A DNA stretch of 64,000 nt from the NCBI GenBank assembly GCA_963753575.1, contig CAVWCR010000003.1:3162001-3226000 (forward strand), read 5' to 3'. Every line of letters starts with the position of its first letter. The stretch's first letter is position 1. Position numbers and translations under genes: made by a program. The notes below the pieces were generated by a model. The model was not told where the DNA came from and searched no databases. It was given only the letters and a program-made list of their open reading frames with translations. This DNA comes from VAZQ01 sp963753575 (GTDB lineage: Bacteria > Pseudomonadota > Alphaproteobacteria > Rhizobiales > Xanthobacteraceae). Positions 35,267 to 44,479 of the stretch are shown here, one piece after another.

Positions 35267-35496
35267 TGCCGCCTCCTGGTTAACCAAGCGGATCCGCCTT
35301 CAAGCCTGTCGAGTTTGACCGGGCTTGGCAACGACACCCTACAAAGCGGGCGGGCGAAGCGCTTTGCGTCGTCGCCACAATTCACGTATGGTAGTCAAAG
35401 CCTTTGACAAATCACGGGTTTGTCGAGGAATAGACACACTTCGGCCTAGCTTTCCGGGCTTCAAAGGTCCTGGGGCTACCGCCAGAACGGGGTTTT
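35267..35496. promoter_or_regulatory. Divergent region between hugZ-like gene and chvI
   Basis: This 230-bp spacer holds the promoters of the HugZ-like unit and of chvI. The words TTTGACAAATC and GGGTTTGTCGAG near 35402-35427 form a small inverted pair (TTGACAAA/TTTGTC). I see no clear sigma-70 match. Confidence 0.35.
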
Positions 35497-36195
35497 ATGC
35501 CCACGATCGCCTTGGTTGACGATGACCGCAACATCCTGACTTCGGTTTCGATCGCTCTCGAAGCCGAGGGCTACCGGATCATGACCTATACGGACGGCGC
35601 TTCCGCGCTCGACGGCTTCAAGACTTCGCCTCCCGACCTCGCCATCCTGGACATCAAGATGCCGCGCATGGACGGGATGGAGACGCTGCGTCGCCTGCGG
35701 CAGAAATCCGACATGCCGGTGATCTTCCTCACCTCCAAGGATGAGGAGATCGACGAACTGTTCGGGCTCAAGATGGGCGCCGACGATTTCATCCGCAAGC
35801 CGTTCTCCCAGCGCCTCCTGGTCGAGCGCGTGAAGGCGGTGCTGCGCCGCACGGCCCCCAAGGATGGCGTCACCCCCAAGGAGGTCGATGCCCGCGCGCT
35901 CGAGCGCGGCCAGCTGCGCATGGATCCCGAGCGACACACGTGCACGTGGAAGAACGAGCCGGTTACGCTCACGGTCACCGAATTCCTGATCCTGCAGGCT
36001 CTTGCCACCCGGCCCGGCGTGGTGAAAAGCCGCAACGCCCTGATGGACGCCGCCTACGACGACCAAGTCTACGTCGACGACCGCACCATCGACAGCCACA
36101 TCAAGCGCTTGCGCAAGAAATTCAAATCGGTCGATGACGATTTTGACATGATCGAAACGTTGTACGGTGTCGGCTATCGCTTCAAGGAAATCTGA
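35497..36195 (+). CDS. chvI: ChvI-type response regulator (OmpR family)
   Basis: This 232-residue protein has a receiver domain with the acidic pocket VDDD (residues 7-10), the phosphoacceptor Asp in LAILDIKMPRMDG (about 53) and Lys in FIRKPF (about 102). A winged-helix DNA-binding domain follows (about 140-230), ending YGVGYRFKEI. It is the partner of the ChvG sensor just downstream. In rhizobia and Agrobacterium, ChvIG responds to acid and envelope stress and affects exopolysaccharide, motility and pckA expression. The order pckA - chvI - chvG - hprK - PTS is conserved in the order. Confidence 0.96.
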   Translation: MPTIALVDDDRNILTSVSIALEAEGYRIMTYTDGASALDGFKTSPPDLAILDIKMPRMDGMETLRRLRQKSDMPVIFLTSKDEEIDELFGLKMGADDFIRKPFSQRLLVERVKAVLRRTAPKDGVTPKEVDARALERGQLRMDPERHTCTWKNEPVTLTVTEFLILQALATRPGVVKSRNALMDAAYDDQVYVDDRTIDSHIKRLRKKFKSVDDDFDMIETLYGVGYRFKEI

Positions 36196-36301
36196 TGCCG
36201 CCTCGGTGGCAGCCGCACCGGTGACCTGAGGGCCCGCGGGCGCTACAATGCAGCGCTGGGCGCCGATTTGACGTTCCCATAACAGGTGGGGCAGATTCAG
36301 T

Positions 36302-36330
36302 CGGGAACTTGAAATCGACAGGCGGCACCA
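36302..36330. repeat. Degenerate half of the type B palindromic element
   Basis: The stretch GGGAACTTGAAATCG followed by GCGGCACCAG resembles the right half of the type B element at 13583-13609 (TAGGAACTTCAAATCG, GCGGCACTAG). A type A element begins 16 bp later, so the A and B types lie side by side here as they do at 13.5 kb. Confidence 0.55.
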
Positions 36331-36345
36331 GAATCGTAGACTTGG

Positions 36346-36438
36346 TAGTGCCCCTTTGCTTCCGAAGTCCGTGTCAGGGGGGTGAGTTCGTGTCAGAGGG
36401 CGCTGCGGCCTATCACGAACTTCGGAAGCGGGGCACTA
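36346..36438. repeat. CTAG-ended palindromic element, type A copy 2
   Basis: The element runs from TAGTGCCCCTTTGCTTCCGA to TCGGAAGCGGGGCACTA, with inner TCACGAACTTCGG matching CCGAAGTCCGTG. It carries a short internal duplication of CGTGTCAG. It sits between chvI and chvG, and its terminal CACTAA supplies a stop in the chvG frame just before the TTG start. Confidence 0.8.
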
Positions 36439-36466
36439 AAGGGGCACCCAATCCGGCAGGCCGATC

Positions 36467-38228
36467 TTGCTTGAAAGAACTTCGCAGCTGATCGACGACA
36501 GGATCGAGGCGGCAGCCGCGGAAGCCGGTTCGCGACCGGCTGCGGCCAGCCTGACGCGCCGCGCCTGGCGGTTTTTCGTCTGGCAGAGCTCATCGAGCCT
36601 CACCCGGCGCATTATCTTTCTCAATCTCGCGAGTCTCTGCCGCGCTCGTTCTGGGGATTCTCTACCTCTCGCAGTTCCGCGCCGGCCTGATCGACGCGCG
36701 CCGCGAGAGCCTTCTGGTTCAGGGCGAGATCATCGCGGCCGCGATTGCGGCCTCCTCCACCACTACCGACCCCGACAATACGCCGATCGATCTCGAGCGG
36801 CTGCTCGACCTGCAGGCCGGCGAGACCTACAAGCCGCACGACGAGAGCCAGCTCGATTTTCCGATCGATCCGGAGCGCGTCGCCCCGGTGCTGCGGCGGC
36901 TGGTGTCGCCGACCAACACGCGTGCGCGCATCTACGACCGCGACGGCACGCTCTTGCTCGACAGCCGCACCATCTATGACGTCATCCGCTTTGACCTGCC
37001 GCCGCCGGACGAGGAGCGGCCCAATTATTTCCAAAGGCGGCTCATGGCGCTCAAGCGCTGGATCGCCAAGGGCGACCTGCCGACCTATCGGGAGCTCGTC
37101 GGCAACGGCAAGGGCTACGACGAAGTCGGCCAGGCGCTCAACGACCTCAAGGCCAGCATGGTGCGCATCAACGAGCGCGCCGAAGTGATCGTCTCGGTGG
37201 CGGTGCCGGTGAAGCGCTCCCGCGCGGTGCGCGGCGCGCTGATGCTGCAGACGCAGGGCGCCGACATCGACGAGATCGTGACCGAGGAGCGGCTCGCCAT
37301 CTTCAAGGTGTTCATGGTCGCCGCCGGCGTCATGGTGGTGCTCTCGTTCGTGCTCGCCGGCACGATCGGCGGACCGATGCGCCGGCTCGCCGAGAGCGCG
37401 CAGGTGGTGCGCCGGCGCGTGCGTTCGCGCGGCGAGATCGCGGACTACACCTATCGGCGCGATGAGATCGGCCACCTTTCGGGGTCATTGCGCAGCATGA
37501 CCAGCGCGCTCTACCGGCGCATCGAGGCGATCGAGAGCTTCGCGGCCGATGTCGCGCACGAGCTCAAGAATCCGCTGACCTCGCTGCGCTCGGCGGTCGA
37601 GACGCTGCCGCTCGCCAAGAGCGAAGAAAGCCGCGCGCGCCTGCTCGAAGTCATCCAGCACGACGTGAAGCGGCTCGACCGGCTGATCTCCGACATCTCG
37701 GATGCGAGCCGCCTCGACGCCGAGATGCAGCGCCAGGACGCCGAACCGGTCGATCTCAAGAAGCTGCTCTCGACCGTGGTAAGCGTCGCCAACGACGTGC
37801 CGCGCGAAGACAAGACCAAGGTCACCCTGAAGTTCGAAGGCGGCACGAACTTTGCGGTGCTCGGCCACGATTCGCAACTCGGGCAGGTGATCAACAACCT
37901 GATCGACAACGCACGCTCGTTCTCGCCGCCCGGCGGCGCCGTCCGCGTCACCTGCCGCCGCATAAGAAAGGACATCGAGGTGGTGGTCGACGACGACGGA
38001 CCAGGCATCTTTCCGGAGGCGATGGAGAAGATCTTCGACCGCTTCTACACCTACCGTCCGCACCAGGACTTCGGTCAGAATTCCGGGCTCGGGCTCTCGA
38101 TCTCCAAGCAGATCATCGAGGCGCATGACGGCACCCTGTGGGCCGAGAACCGCGTCAGCGCCCACGGATCCGAGCCCGCGAAGGTGCGCGGCGCGCGCTT
38201 CACCGTACGGCTGCCGGCGGCGGCGTAA
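36467..38228 (+). CDS. chvG: ChvG-type sensor histidine kinase, frameshifted as read
   Basis: The sensor has a cytoplasmic N-tail, a first membrane helix (LTRRIIFLNLA then, in another frame, LVLGILYLSQF), a periplasmic domain of about 200 residues, and a second helix (about 37310-37370). HAMP and kinase domains follow, with DVAHELKNPLTSL (phosphoacceptor His), INNLIDNARSFSPPGG, DDGPGI and GLGLSISKQI. The frame breaks at about 36630-36640; deleting one base joins LNLA to SAALVLGILYL. The likely start is TTG at 36467, because the palindromic element puts a stop upstream; the original start may have been changed. The stop overlaps the hprK ATG (TAATG). Confidence 0.9.
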
Positions 38229-38692
38229 TGGCTGAGCCCGCGACCGTGCACGCTTGCGCGGTGCTGGTCGGTGCGCACGCGCTGCTCATTCGCGGACCAG
38301 CCGGTTCCGGCAAGTCGCAGCTTGCGCTCAAGCTCGTGCAGGCGGCGCAGTCTGGTCTCCTGCCCTTCTGTCGCCTGATCGCCGACGACCGCGTCCAGCT
38401 CGAGCCGCATCATGGCCGGCTGTTGGCGCGCGCCCCCGACGCGCTGGCAGGAATGATCGAGGCGCGCGGCCTCGGCATTCGGCAGATGCCGCATGATTCG
38501 CTCGGCGTCGTCGGCACCGTGATCGATCTCGCGGCGCCCGACGCCGAGCGGCTGCCCGCCGGCAGCGAAATTGAGGTCGCGGGCATCACGCTGCCGCGAC
38601 TAGCCGTCGCATCGGGGCAGGATTCCTGGCCCCTCGTGCTTACTTTTCTCCAAACATCGAAGGCCAGGGAGCGTGCATTAACGGAAAACTAA
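38228..38692 (+). CDS. hprK: Short HPr kinase/phosphorylase
   Basis: This 154-residue protein corresponds to the C-terminal catalytic half of HprK, the short form usual in alphaproteobacteria. It has the P-loop GPAGSGKSQLALKL (about residues 24-37), the segment CRLIADDRVQLE and the HprK signature IEARGLGIRQMP. It phosphorylates and dephosphorylates a Ser of HPr and so tunes the regulatory PTS. The ATG overlaps the chvG stop (TAATG), linking the PTS to the ChvIG operon. Confidence 0.93.
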   Translation: MAEPATVHACAVLVGAHALLIRGPAGSGKSQLALKLVQAAQSGLLPFCRLIADDRVQLEPHHGRLLARAPDALAGMIEARGLGIRQMPHDSLGVVGTVIDLAAPDAERLPAGSEIEVAGITLPRLAVASGQDSWPLVLTFLQTSKARERALTEN

Positions 38693-38864
38693 TTATGCCT
38701 GGGGCCGAATTGGCCCATTGAAAGCCTTGCCCCAGGCCTGTAAACACCCCAGATACTGCAATGCAACATGACCCTAAAATCCGCGAAAAGGCCCTTGCGC
38801 GCGGACTCCGGATCGTGAAGATGACGGTCCTTTCGTGCGGCGCAAAGCGCCCGCGGGGAGTTCA

Positions 38865-39266
38865 ATGATCGGTCTCGTTCTCGTCACCCACGGGCGGCTA
38901 GCCGTTGAGTTCCGCTCGGCGCTCGAACACGTGGTCGGGCCTCAACAGCAGATCGAAGCAGTAACCATCGGCCCCGACGACGACGTCGAGCAGCGCCGCA
39001 AGGACATTATCGAGGCGGTCAAGCGGGTCGACACCGGCGAGGGCGTCGCTATCCTGACCGACATGTTCGGCGGTACACCCTCCAACCTCGCGATTTCGGT
39101 GATGGGCCGGCCCCAGGTCGAGGTGCTTGCTGGTATTAACCTGCCGATGCTGGTCAAGCTGGCCAAGGTCCGCGACGAGTGCCCGTTGCAGGACGCCGTT
39201 TTGGCTGCGCAGGAGGCCGGCCGCAAATACGTCACCATCGCCAGCCGCGTCCTGAACGGAAAATGA
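38865..39266 (+). CDS. PTS EIIA-Man-type regulatory protein
   Basis: This 133-residue protein is the EIIA domain of the mannose family. The phosphoacceptor His lies in LVLVTHGRLAVEF (residue about 9), and the subunit-contact segment reads ILTDMFGGTPSNLA. It receives phosphate from HPr. No sugar-specific EIIB or EIIC gene is nearby, so it belongs to a regulatory phosphorelay. GGGGAG lies about 7 nt before the ATG. Its TGA overlaps the HPr ATG (ATGA). Confidence 0.93.
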   Translation: MIGLVLVTHGRLAVEFRSALEHVVGPQQQIEAVTIGPDDDVEQRRKDIIEAVKRVDTGEGVAILTDMFGGTPSNLAISVMGRPQVEVLAGINLPMLVKLAKVRDECPLQDAVLAAQEAGRKYVTIASRVLNGK

Positions 39267-39580
39267 GCGAACCGGGCGGCTCGGCAAGTGACCCCCAGGG
39301 GCCTGAGCCCGTCGTTTCACGAGTATTGGAGATCTGCAACAAGCGCGGCCTGCATGCCCGCGCGTCCGCCAAGTTCGTGATGACGGTCGAGCAGTTCGAC
39401 GCCCAGGTGTGGGTCACCCGCGGCAACGAGCGGGTTGGCGGCACCTCGATCATGGGCCTGATGATGCTGGCGGCAGGGCCAGGAACCAGCATCCTGGTGG
39501 AGGCCACCGGGCCGCAGGCCGCCGAGGTCGTCGAGGCGCTGGCAGCCCTGGTTGACGGCCGGTTTACCGAGGGCGAGTAG
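39263..39580 (+). CDS. HPr phosphocarrier protein
   Basis: This 105-residue protein carries the HPr active-site His in NKRGLHARASAKFV (about residue 29, after a 14-residue N-terminal extension) and the regulatory Ser in GGTSIMGLMMLA. It takes phosphate from EI at His and is modified by HprK at Ser. The 4-nt overlap with the EIIA gene indicates translational coupling. The EI gene (ptsP or ptsI) is not in this window. Confidence 0.94.
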   Translation: MSEPGGSASDPQGPEPVVSRVLEICNKRGLHARASAKFVMTVEQFDAQVWVTRGNERVGGTSIMGLMMLAAGPGTSILVEATGPQAAEVVEALAALVDGRFTEGE

Positions 39581-39590
39581 CCCGCTTGTG

Positions 39591-39610
39591 ACATAAAGAA
39601 ATCTTTATAT
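39591..39610. promoter_or_regulatory. SahR-like operator upstream of ahcY
   Basis: The 16-bp palindrome ATAAAGA-AA-TCTTTAT lies about 95 nt before the ahcY start, in the short spacer after HPr. AT-rich palindromes of this form precede methionine-cycle genes in proteobacteria and are assigned to the ArsR-family regulator SahR, which senses S-adenosylhomocysteine. The assignment rests on my memory of the motif; the palindrome itself is clear. Confidence 0.6.
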
Positions 39611-39702
39611 CTTTATTGCACTACTGGGCCGTGTTTGTTATAGCGCCGCCGAGGGCGCCGGCAGGCACCCGCTTCTTCCCCGCTCACACCACAGGAACCG
39701 AC

Positions 39703-41118
39703 ATGTCCGCATCTGCGAAAGGCGCCGCCGCTGATTACGTCGTCCAGGACATTGGCCTTGCCGAATGGGGCCGCAAGGAAATAGCCATCGCCGAGACCGA
39801 GATGCCCGGCCTGATGGCGACGCGCGATGAATATGGCCCCGAGCAGCCGCTGCGCGGCGCGCGCATCGCGGGCTCGCTGCACATGACGATCCAGACCGCG
39901 GTGCTGATCGAGACGCTGCGCGCGCTCGGCGCCGACGTGCGCTGGGCCTCCTGCAACATCTATTCGACGCAGGACCACGCCGCCGCCGCGATCGCGGCCG
40001 GCGGCACGCCGGTTTTCGCGGTCAAGGGCGAGAAGCTCACCGACTACTGGGATTATCAGCACCGCATCTTCGAATGGGCCGACGGCGGCACGCCCAACAT
40101 GATCCTCGATGACGGCGGCGACGCGACGCTGCTGATCCATCTCGGCATCGAGGCGGCCAAGAACCCGGCCGTGCTCAACCATCCGACCAACGAGGAAGAG
40201 GAAATCCTGTTCGCCTCGATCAAGAAGCGGCTGAAGGACAAGCCCGGCTGGTACGAGCAGAACGGCAAGGCGATCCGCGGCGTCACCGAGGAAACCACGA
40301 CCGGCGTGCATCGCCTTTACGACATGCAGAAGAAGGGCACGCTGCTCTGGCCCGCGATCAACGTCAATGACAGCGTGACCAAGTCGAAGTTCGACAACCT
40401 GTACGGCTGCCGCAAGTCGCTGGTCGACGGCATCCGCCGCGGCACCGACGTGATGATGGCCGGCAAGGTCGCGATGGTCGCGGGCTTCGGCGACGTCGGC
40501 AAGGGCTCGGCCGCGTCGCTGCGCCAAGCCGGCTGCCGCGTGATGGTGTCGGAGGTCGATCCGATCTGCGCGCTGCAGGCCGCGATGGAAGGCTACGAAG
40601 TGACCACGATGGAGGACGCTTCCTCGCGCGCCGACATCTTCGTGACCGCGACCGGCAACGTCGACGTCATCACCATCGAGCACATGCGCAAGATGAAGGA
40701 TCGCGCGATCGTGGCCAACATCGGCCACTTCGACAGCGAGATCCAGGTGGCGGCGCTGCGCAACTACAAATGGGTGAACATCAAGCCGCAGGTCGACGAG
40801 ATCGAGTTCCCGGGCGGCTCGCGCATCATCCTGCTGTCGGAAGGCCGGCTGGTGAACCTCGGCAACGCCATGGGGCATCCGAGCTTCGTGATGTCGTCGT
40901 CCTTCACCAACCAGACGCTGGCGCAGATCGAGCTGTTCACCAATCCGGGCAAGTACGAGAAGAAGGTCTACACGCTGCCCAAGCATCTCGACGAGAAGGT
41001 CGCGCGGCTGCATCTCGACAAGATCGGCGCCAAGCTCTCCAAGCTCAGCGACAAGCAGTCGAAATATATCGGCGTGCCGGGCGAGGGACCGTTCAAGCCG
41101 GATCATTACCGGTATTGA
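39703..41118 (+). CDS. ahcY: Adenosylhomocysteinase
   Basis: This 471-residue enzyme hydrolyses S-adenosylhomocysteine to adenosine and homocysteine using bound NAD. Visible features are the substrate region SLHMTIQTAVLIETL, the catalytic segment EETTTGVHRLY, the NAD motif VAGFGDVGKGSA and the C-terminal KYIGVPGEGPFKPDHYRY, whose terminal Lys-Tyr-type tail completes the neighbouring NAD site. The ATG at 39703 has AGGAA about 7 nt upstream. It follows the regulatory PTS genes as in related genomes. Confidence 0.98.
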   Translation: MSASAKGAAADYVVQDIGLAEWGRKEIAIAETEMPGLMATRDEYGPEQPLRGARIAGSLHMTIQTAVLIETLRALGADVRWASCNIYSTQDHAAAAIAAGGTPVFAVKGEKLTDYWDYQHRIFEWADGGTPNMILDDGGDATLLIHLGIEAAKNPAVLNHPTNEEEEILFASIKKRLKDKPGWYEQNGKAIRGVTEETTTGVHRLYDMQKKGTLLWPAINVNDSVTKSKFDNLYGCRKSLVDGIRRGTDVMMAGKVAMVAGFGDVGKGSAASLRQAGCRVMVSEVDPICALQAAMEGYEVTTMEDASSRADIFVTATGNVDVITIEHMRKMKDRAIVANIGHFDSEIQVAALRNYKWVNIKPQVDEIEFPGGSRIILLSEGRLVNLGNAMGHPSFVMSSSFTNQTLAQIELFTNPGKYEKKVYTLPKHLDEKVARLHLDKIGAKLSKLSDKQSKYIGVPGEGPFKPDHYRY

Positions 41119-41164
41119 TCCAGCTCACCTTGGAATTGACTTAACTCACGCCTTGCGCAGAGCC

Positions 41165-41247
41165 GTAGGGTGGGCAAAGGCGATGGCCGTGCATGCCCGC
41201 GTGGCGTAGCCTGTCGTACGCCGTGCCAGCGCCTTTGCCCGCCCTAC
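41165..41247. repeat. Palindromic repeat with GTAGGGTGGGCAAAGGCG arms
   Basis: An 18-bp left arm, GTAGGGTGGGCAAAGGCG, is matched in inverted orientation with one mismatch by CGCCTTTGCCCGCCCTAC at 41230-41247. Repeats of this kind are common between genes in Bradyrhizobium-like genomes. It fills the spacer between ahcY and the aminotransferase gene. Confidence 0.75.
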
Positions 41248-41315
41248 GCGCTGGTCAGCGCAGGCGAGACGCCCGACCCGGCGCATGTTATCCCTTCCCG
41301 AAAGGGGGGAGCGTC

Positions 41316-42551
41316 ATGGCTGCCGGGTCGTTCGATTATGCATCGCTGCTGCCGGCGGACCTGCCGCCGCCGGCCGCCAGATGGACGGGCGCGGCGCGCT
41401 ATAACTTCATCGGCGGCAACAACGATCCCGCCCAGACCCCGGTCGAGGGACTGGTCGCCGCTGCAACAGCCGTGCTCAAGCGCGAGGGCGGAGCGCTTGC
41501 GAGCTATGGGGTGAGGAGCGGCCCGCAAGGCTACCGGCCGCTGCGCGAGTTTCTCGCCAACAAGCTCAAGCGCGACGCCGGCATGGCGTGCACAGCCGAC
41601 GACATCCTCATCGTGTCGGGCTCGCTGCAGGCGCTCGACCTCGTCAACGGCGTGCTGCTTTCCCGCGGCGACACCGTCATCATCGAGCGGGACACCTACC
41701 AGGGCGCCATCAATCGACTGAAGCGGCGCGGCGTCGAGGCGGTCGGCATTCCGCTCGACCGTGACGGCATGCGCATCGATGCGCTGGCCTCTGCGCTCGC
41801 GGCGCTCAAGCAGCGCAGCATCAGGCCGAAGTACATCTACACCGTCCCGACCGTGCAGAACCCGACCGGCACGATCATGCCGATCGAGCGCCGGCGCGAG
41901 CTTCTGACGCTGGCGCAGGATTACGGCGTGCCGATCTTCGAGGACGACTGCTACGCCGATCTCATTTGGGACGGACAGCGGCCGCCGGCCATCCATGCGA
42001 TCAGCGAGAGCGGCAACGTCATTCACGTGGGCTCGTTCTCGAAGTCGATCGCGCCGGCGCTGCGCGTGGGCTTCATCGTCGCGCCCTGGCAAATCCTGTC
42101 GCGCGTGCTCGCGCTCAAGACCGACGGCGGCACCGGCGCGCTCGAGCAGATGGTGCTCGCCGAATTCTGCGCAGCGCAGTTCGAGACCCACGTGCCAAAC
42201 CTGCGGCGGGGACTGCGCGCCAAGCTCGAGGTGATGATGGCGGCGCTCAACGAGCAGTTCGGCACCGCGGCCGAGTTCGACGAGCCCAAGGGCGGCATCC
42301 TCCTCTGGGTCAAGCTGCCCGATCAGGTCGACACCATGAAGCTCAATGCGGCCGCGCTCGCAGCCGGCGTAGCGATCAATCCGGGGCCGGAATGGTCGGT
42401 CGACGCCGCCTACAGCAAGAGCCGCATGCGGCTCTGCTTCGCGAGCCCCACGGCTGACGACATCCGCGCCGGCATCGCGACACTCGCCGAAGTCTGCCGC
42501 AAGGAGTTCGGCGTGCCGGCGCGCATCGCCAATGTGGCGCAGCGCGGCTGA
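41316..42551 (+). CDS. PLP-dependent aminotransferase (class I/II, LysN/MocR-like fold)
   Basis: This 411-residue protein has the fold type I pattern: YGVRSGPQGYRPLREFLA, VSGSLQALDLV, the cofactor Asp in FEDDCYADLIW and the Schiff-base Lys in VGSFSKSIAPALRVGF. It lacks the N-terminal GntR DNA-binding domain of MocR regulators, so it is a free enzyme, similar to 2-aminoadipate or aromatic aminotransferases. The ATG at 41316 has GGGGGAG about 5 nt upstream. The amino donor and acceptor cannot be told from sequence alone. Confidence 0.9.
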   Translation: MAAGSFDYASLLPADLPPPAARWTGAARYNFIGGNNDPAQTPVEGLVAAATAVLKREGGALASYGVRSGPQGYRPLREFLANKLKRDAGMACTADDILIVSGSLQALDLVNGVLLSRGDTVIIERDTYQGAINRLKRRGVEAVGIPLDRDGMRIDALASALAALKQRSIRPKYIYTVPTVQNPTGTIMPIERRRELLTLAQDYGVPIFEDDCYADLIWDGQRPPAIHAISESGNVIHVGSFSKSIAPALRVGFIVAPWQILSRVLALKTDGGTGALEQMVLAEFCAAQFETHVPNLRRGLRAKLEVMMAALNEQFGTAAEFDEPKGGILLWVKLPDQVDTMKLNAAALAAGVAINPGPEWSVDAAYSKSRMRLCFASPTADDIRAGIATLAEVCRKEFGVPARIANVAQRG

Positions 42552-42566
42552 GCGCCGCCACCGCGT

Positions 42567-44201
42567 TCAGGCGCTTGCAACAACGTTCTCGCCGACCATG
42601 CTCGCCGCCACCGCCTCGGCAATCCGAATGCCATCGACGCCCGCGGACAGAATGCCGCCGGCGAAGCCTGCGCCCTCGCCGGCCGGATAAAGCCCGCGCG
42701 TGTTCACGCTCTGGAAGCTCTCGTCGCGGTGGATGCGGATCGGCGACGAGGTACGCGTCTCAACGCCCGTCAGCACCGCATCGGCGAGCGCAAAGCCCTT
42801 GATCTGCCGGTCGAAGGCGGGCAGCGCCTCGCGGATGGATTCGACCGCGAAGTCAGGCAGGCATAAGGCGAGATCGGTCGGCCGCACGCCGGGGCGATAG
42901 GAGGGCACCACCTCGCCCAGCGCGGTCAATTCCCTGCCCGCCAGGAAATCGCCGACGCGCTGCGCAGGCGCCGCATAGGTTCCGCCGCCGGCCGCGAACG
43001 CGCGCTCCTCGAACTGGCGTTGAAACGCCACGCCCGCGAGCGGATGTCCCGGATAGTCGGCCGGCGTGATGCCGACCACGATGCCCGCATTGGCGTTGCG
43101 CTCGTTGCGCGAGTACTGGCTCATGCCATTGGTGACGACGCGCCCGGGCTCGGAGGCCGCCGCCACCACGGTCCCGCCCGGGCACATGCAAAAACTGTAG
43201 ACCGAGCGGCCATTGCTGCTGTGATGAACCAGCTTGTAGTCAGCCGCCCCCAACAGCGGATGCCCGGCGCGTTCGCCCCAGCGGCAGCGATCGATCAGGG
43301 ATTGCGGATGCTCAATCCGCACACCGATTGAGAACGGCTTGGCCTCGATCGCCACGCCGCGATCGAACAGCATCTCAAACGTATCGCGCGCGCTGTGCCC
43401 GATCGCCAGGACGACATGGTCGGCCGCGATCCGCGTTCCATCATTCAGCACCACGCCGCGCACCTGCCGGCTGCCGTCCGCCTTCACGTCGATGTCGATA
43501 TCCGCGACCTTGCTCTCAAACCGATATTCGCCGCCGAGCGCTTCGACGCTCGCGCGGATCTGCTCCACGATCGTCACCAGCCGGAACGTACCGATATGCG
43601 GCTTGGCGACGGTGAGGATCTCGGGCGGCGCGCCGGCCTTGACGAATTCGGTCAGCACCTTGCGGCCATAGTGATGCGGGTCCTTGATCTGGCTGTAGAG
43701 CTTGCCGTCGGAGAACGTGCCGGCGCCGCCTTCGCCGAACTGCACGTTCAATTCCGGATTCAGCACCGACCGTCGCCACAGGCCCCAGGTATCCTTGGTG
43801 CGTTCGCGCACGACCTTGCCCCGCTCCAGGATCAGCGGCCGGAAGCCCATCTGAGCCAGGACCAGCCCCGCCAACAGACCGCAGGGGCCGGTCCCGATCA
43901 CGACCGGCCGCAACGCCAGCGGCTGCGGCGCGCGCGCCTTGAGCCGGTAGCTCTCGTCGGGCGTCGGCGCCACGTTGCGATCGCGCGCGAACCGCTTCAA
44001 CAGGGCGGCTTCGTTGCGCACCGCGATGTCGAGCGTATAGGTGAGCGCGATGGCCGAGCGCTTGCGCGCGTCCACCGCGCGGCGATGGACGCAATAGCTG
44101 ACGAGATCCTGCGGCTTGAGATTGAGCCGCCGGAGCACGGCGGCCTTGATCTCATCCTCCGCATGATCGAGGCGAAGCTTGAGTTCGGTCAGGCGCAGCA
44201 T
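42567..44201 (-). CDS. FAD-dependent dehydrogenase-like protein (COG2509 type)
   Basis: This protein of about 544 residues has an N-terminal domain with KLRLDHAEDEIKAAVLRRL, then an FAD-binding fold with VVIGTGPCGLLAGLVLAQMG. It also has NVQFGEGGAGTFSDGKLYSQ and the C-terminal LYPAGEGAGFAGGILSAGVD. Proteins of this group are about 530-550 residues long, widespread, and of unproven reaction. The ATG at 44201 is preferred to one six codons upstream because the conserved LTELKLRLDH segment begins just after it. It converges with the aminotransferase gene, with 15 nt between stops. Confidence 0.87.
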   Translation of the reverse strand: MLRLTELKLRLDHAEDEIKAAVLRRLNLKPQDLVSYCVHRRAVDARKRSAIALTYTLDIAVRNEAALLKRFARDRNVAPTPDESYRLKARAPQPLALRPVVIGTGPCGLLAGLVLAQMGFRPLILERGKVVRERTKDTWGLWRRSVLNPELNVQFGEGGAGTFSDGKLYSQIKDPHHYGRKVLTEFVKAGAPPEILTVAKPHIGTFRLVTIVEQIRASVEALGGEYRFESKVADIDIDVKADGSRQVRGVVLNDGTRIAADHVVLAIGHSARDTFEMLFDRGVAIEAKPFSIGVRIEHPQSLIDRCRWGERAGHPLLGAADYKLVHHSSNGRSVYSFCMCPGGTVVAAASEPGRVVTNGMSQYSRNERNANAGIVVGITPADYPGHPLAGVAFQRQFEERAFAAGGGTYAAPAQRVGDFLAGRELTALGEVVPSYRPGVRPTDLALCLPDFAVESIREALPAFDRQIKGFALADAVLTGVETRTSSPIRIHRDESFQSVNTRGLYPAGEGAGFAGGILSAGVDGIRIAEAVAASMVGENVVASA

Positions 44202-44344
44202 TCCTCGGGCAGGCTCCATCCTCGCGCGACGCGAGCGCGACCGCCTCCATTTGGGCCGCGCGCGTGCGCCTTGCTATACCCGAGGTCGGATTGCCGGCAC
44301 CACGGCTAAGTGAAGGGCTGACGCTATGACTCTGACAGTTCGAC

Positions 44345-44452
44345 GTTGTCATTCCGGGGCCCGAGCGCAGCGAGGGAGCCCGGAATCCAGCATTGACCGG
44401 GGATATGGATTCCGGGTCCGCGCCTTCGGCGCGTCCCGGAATGACGGCAACT
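44345..44452. repeat. TCATTCCGGG / CCCGGAATGA palindromic repeat
   Basis: The repeat opens TTGTCATTCCGGGGCCCGAG and closes CGCGTCCCGGAATGACG, with an inner GGAATCCA/TGGATTCC pair. This type of about 110-bp palindrome is abundant between genes in Bradyrhizobiaceae-like genomes. It lies between the divergent FAD-protein genes. Confidence 0.8.
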
Positions 44453-44479
44453 GAATGAGGCGTCAGAAACGCAGGACCA

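Noticed and set aside
39613..41106. Long open frame of about 497 codons on the minus strand across ahcY
   Set aside because: It is fully antisense to a complete adenosylhomocysteinase, is rich in Arg/His/Asp/Leu as expected from mirrored GC-rich codons, and has no recognisable domain.
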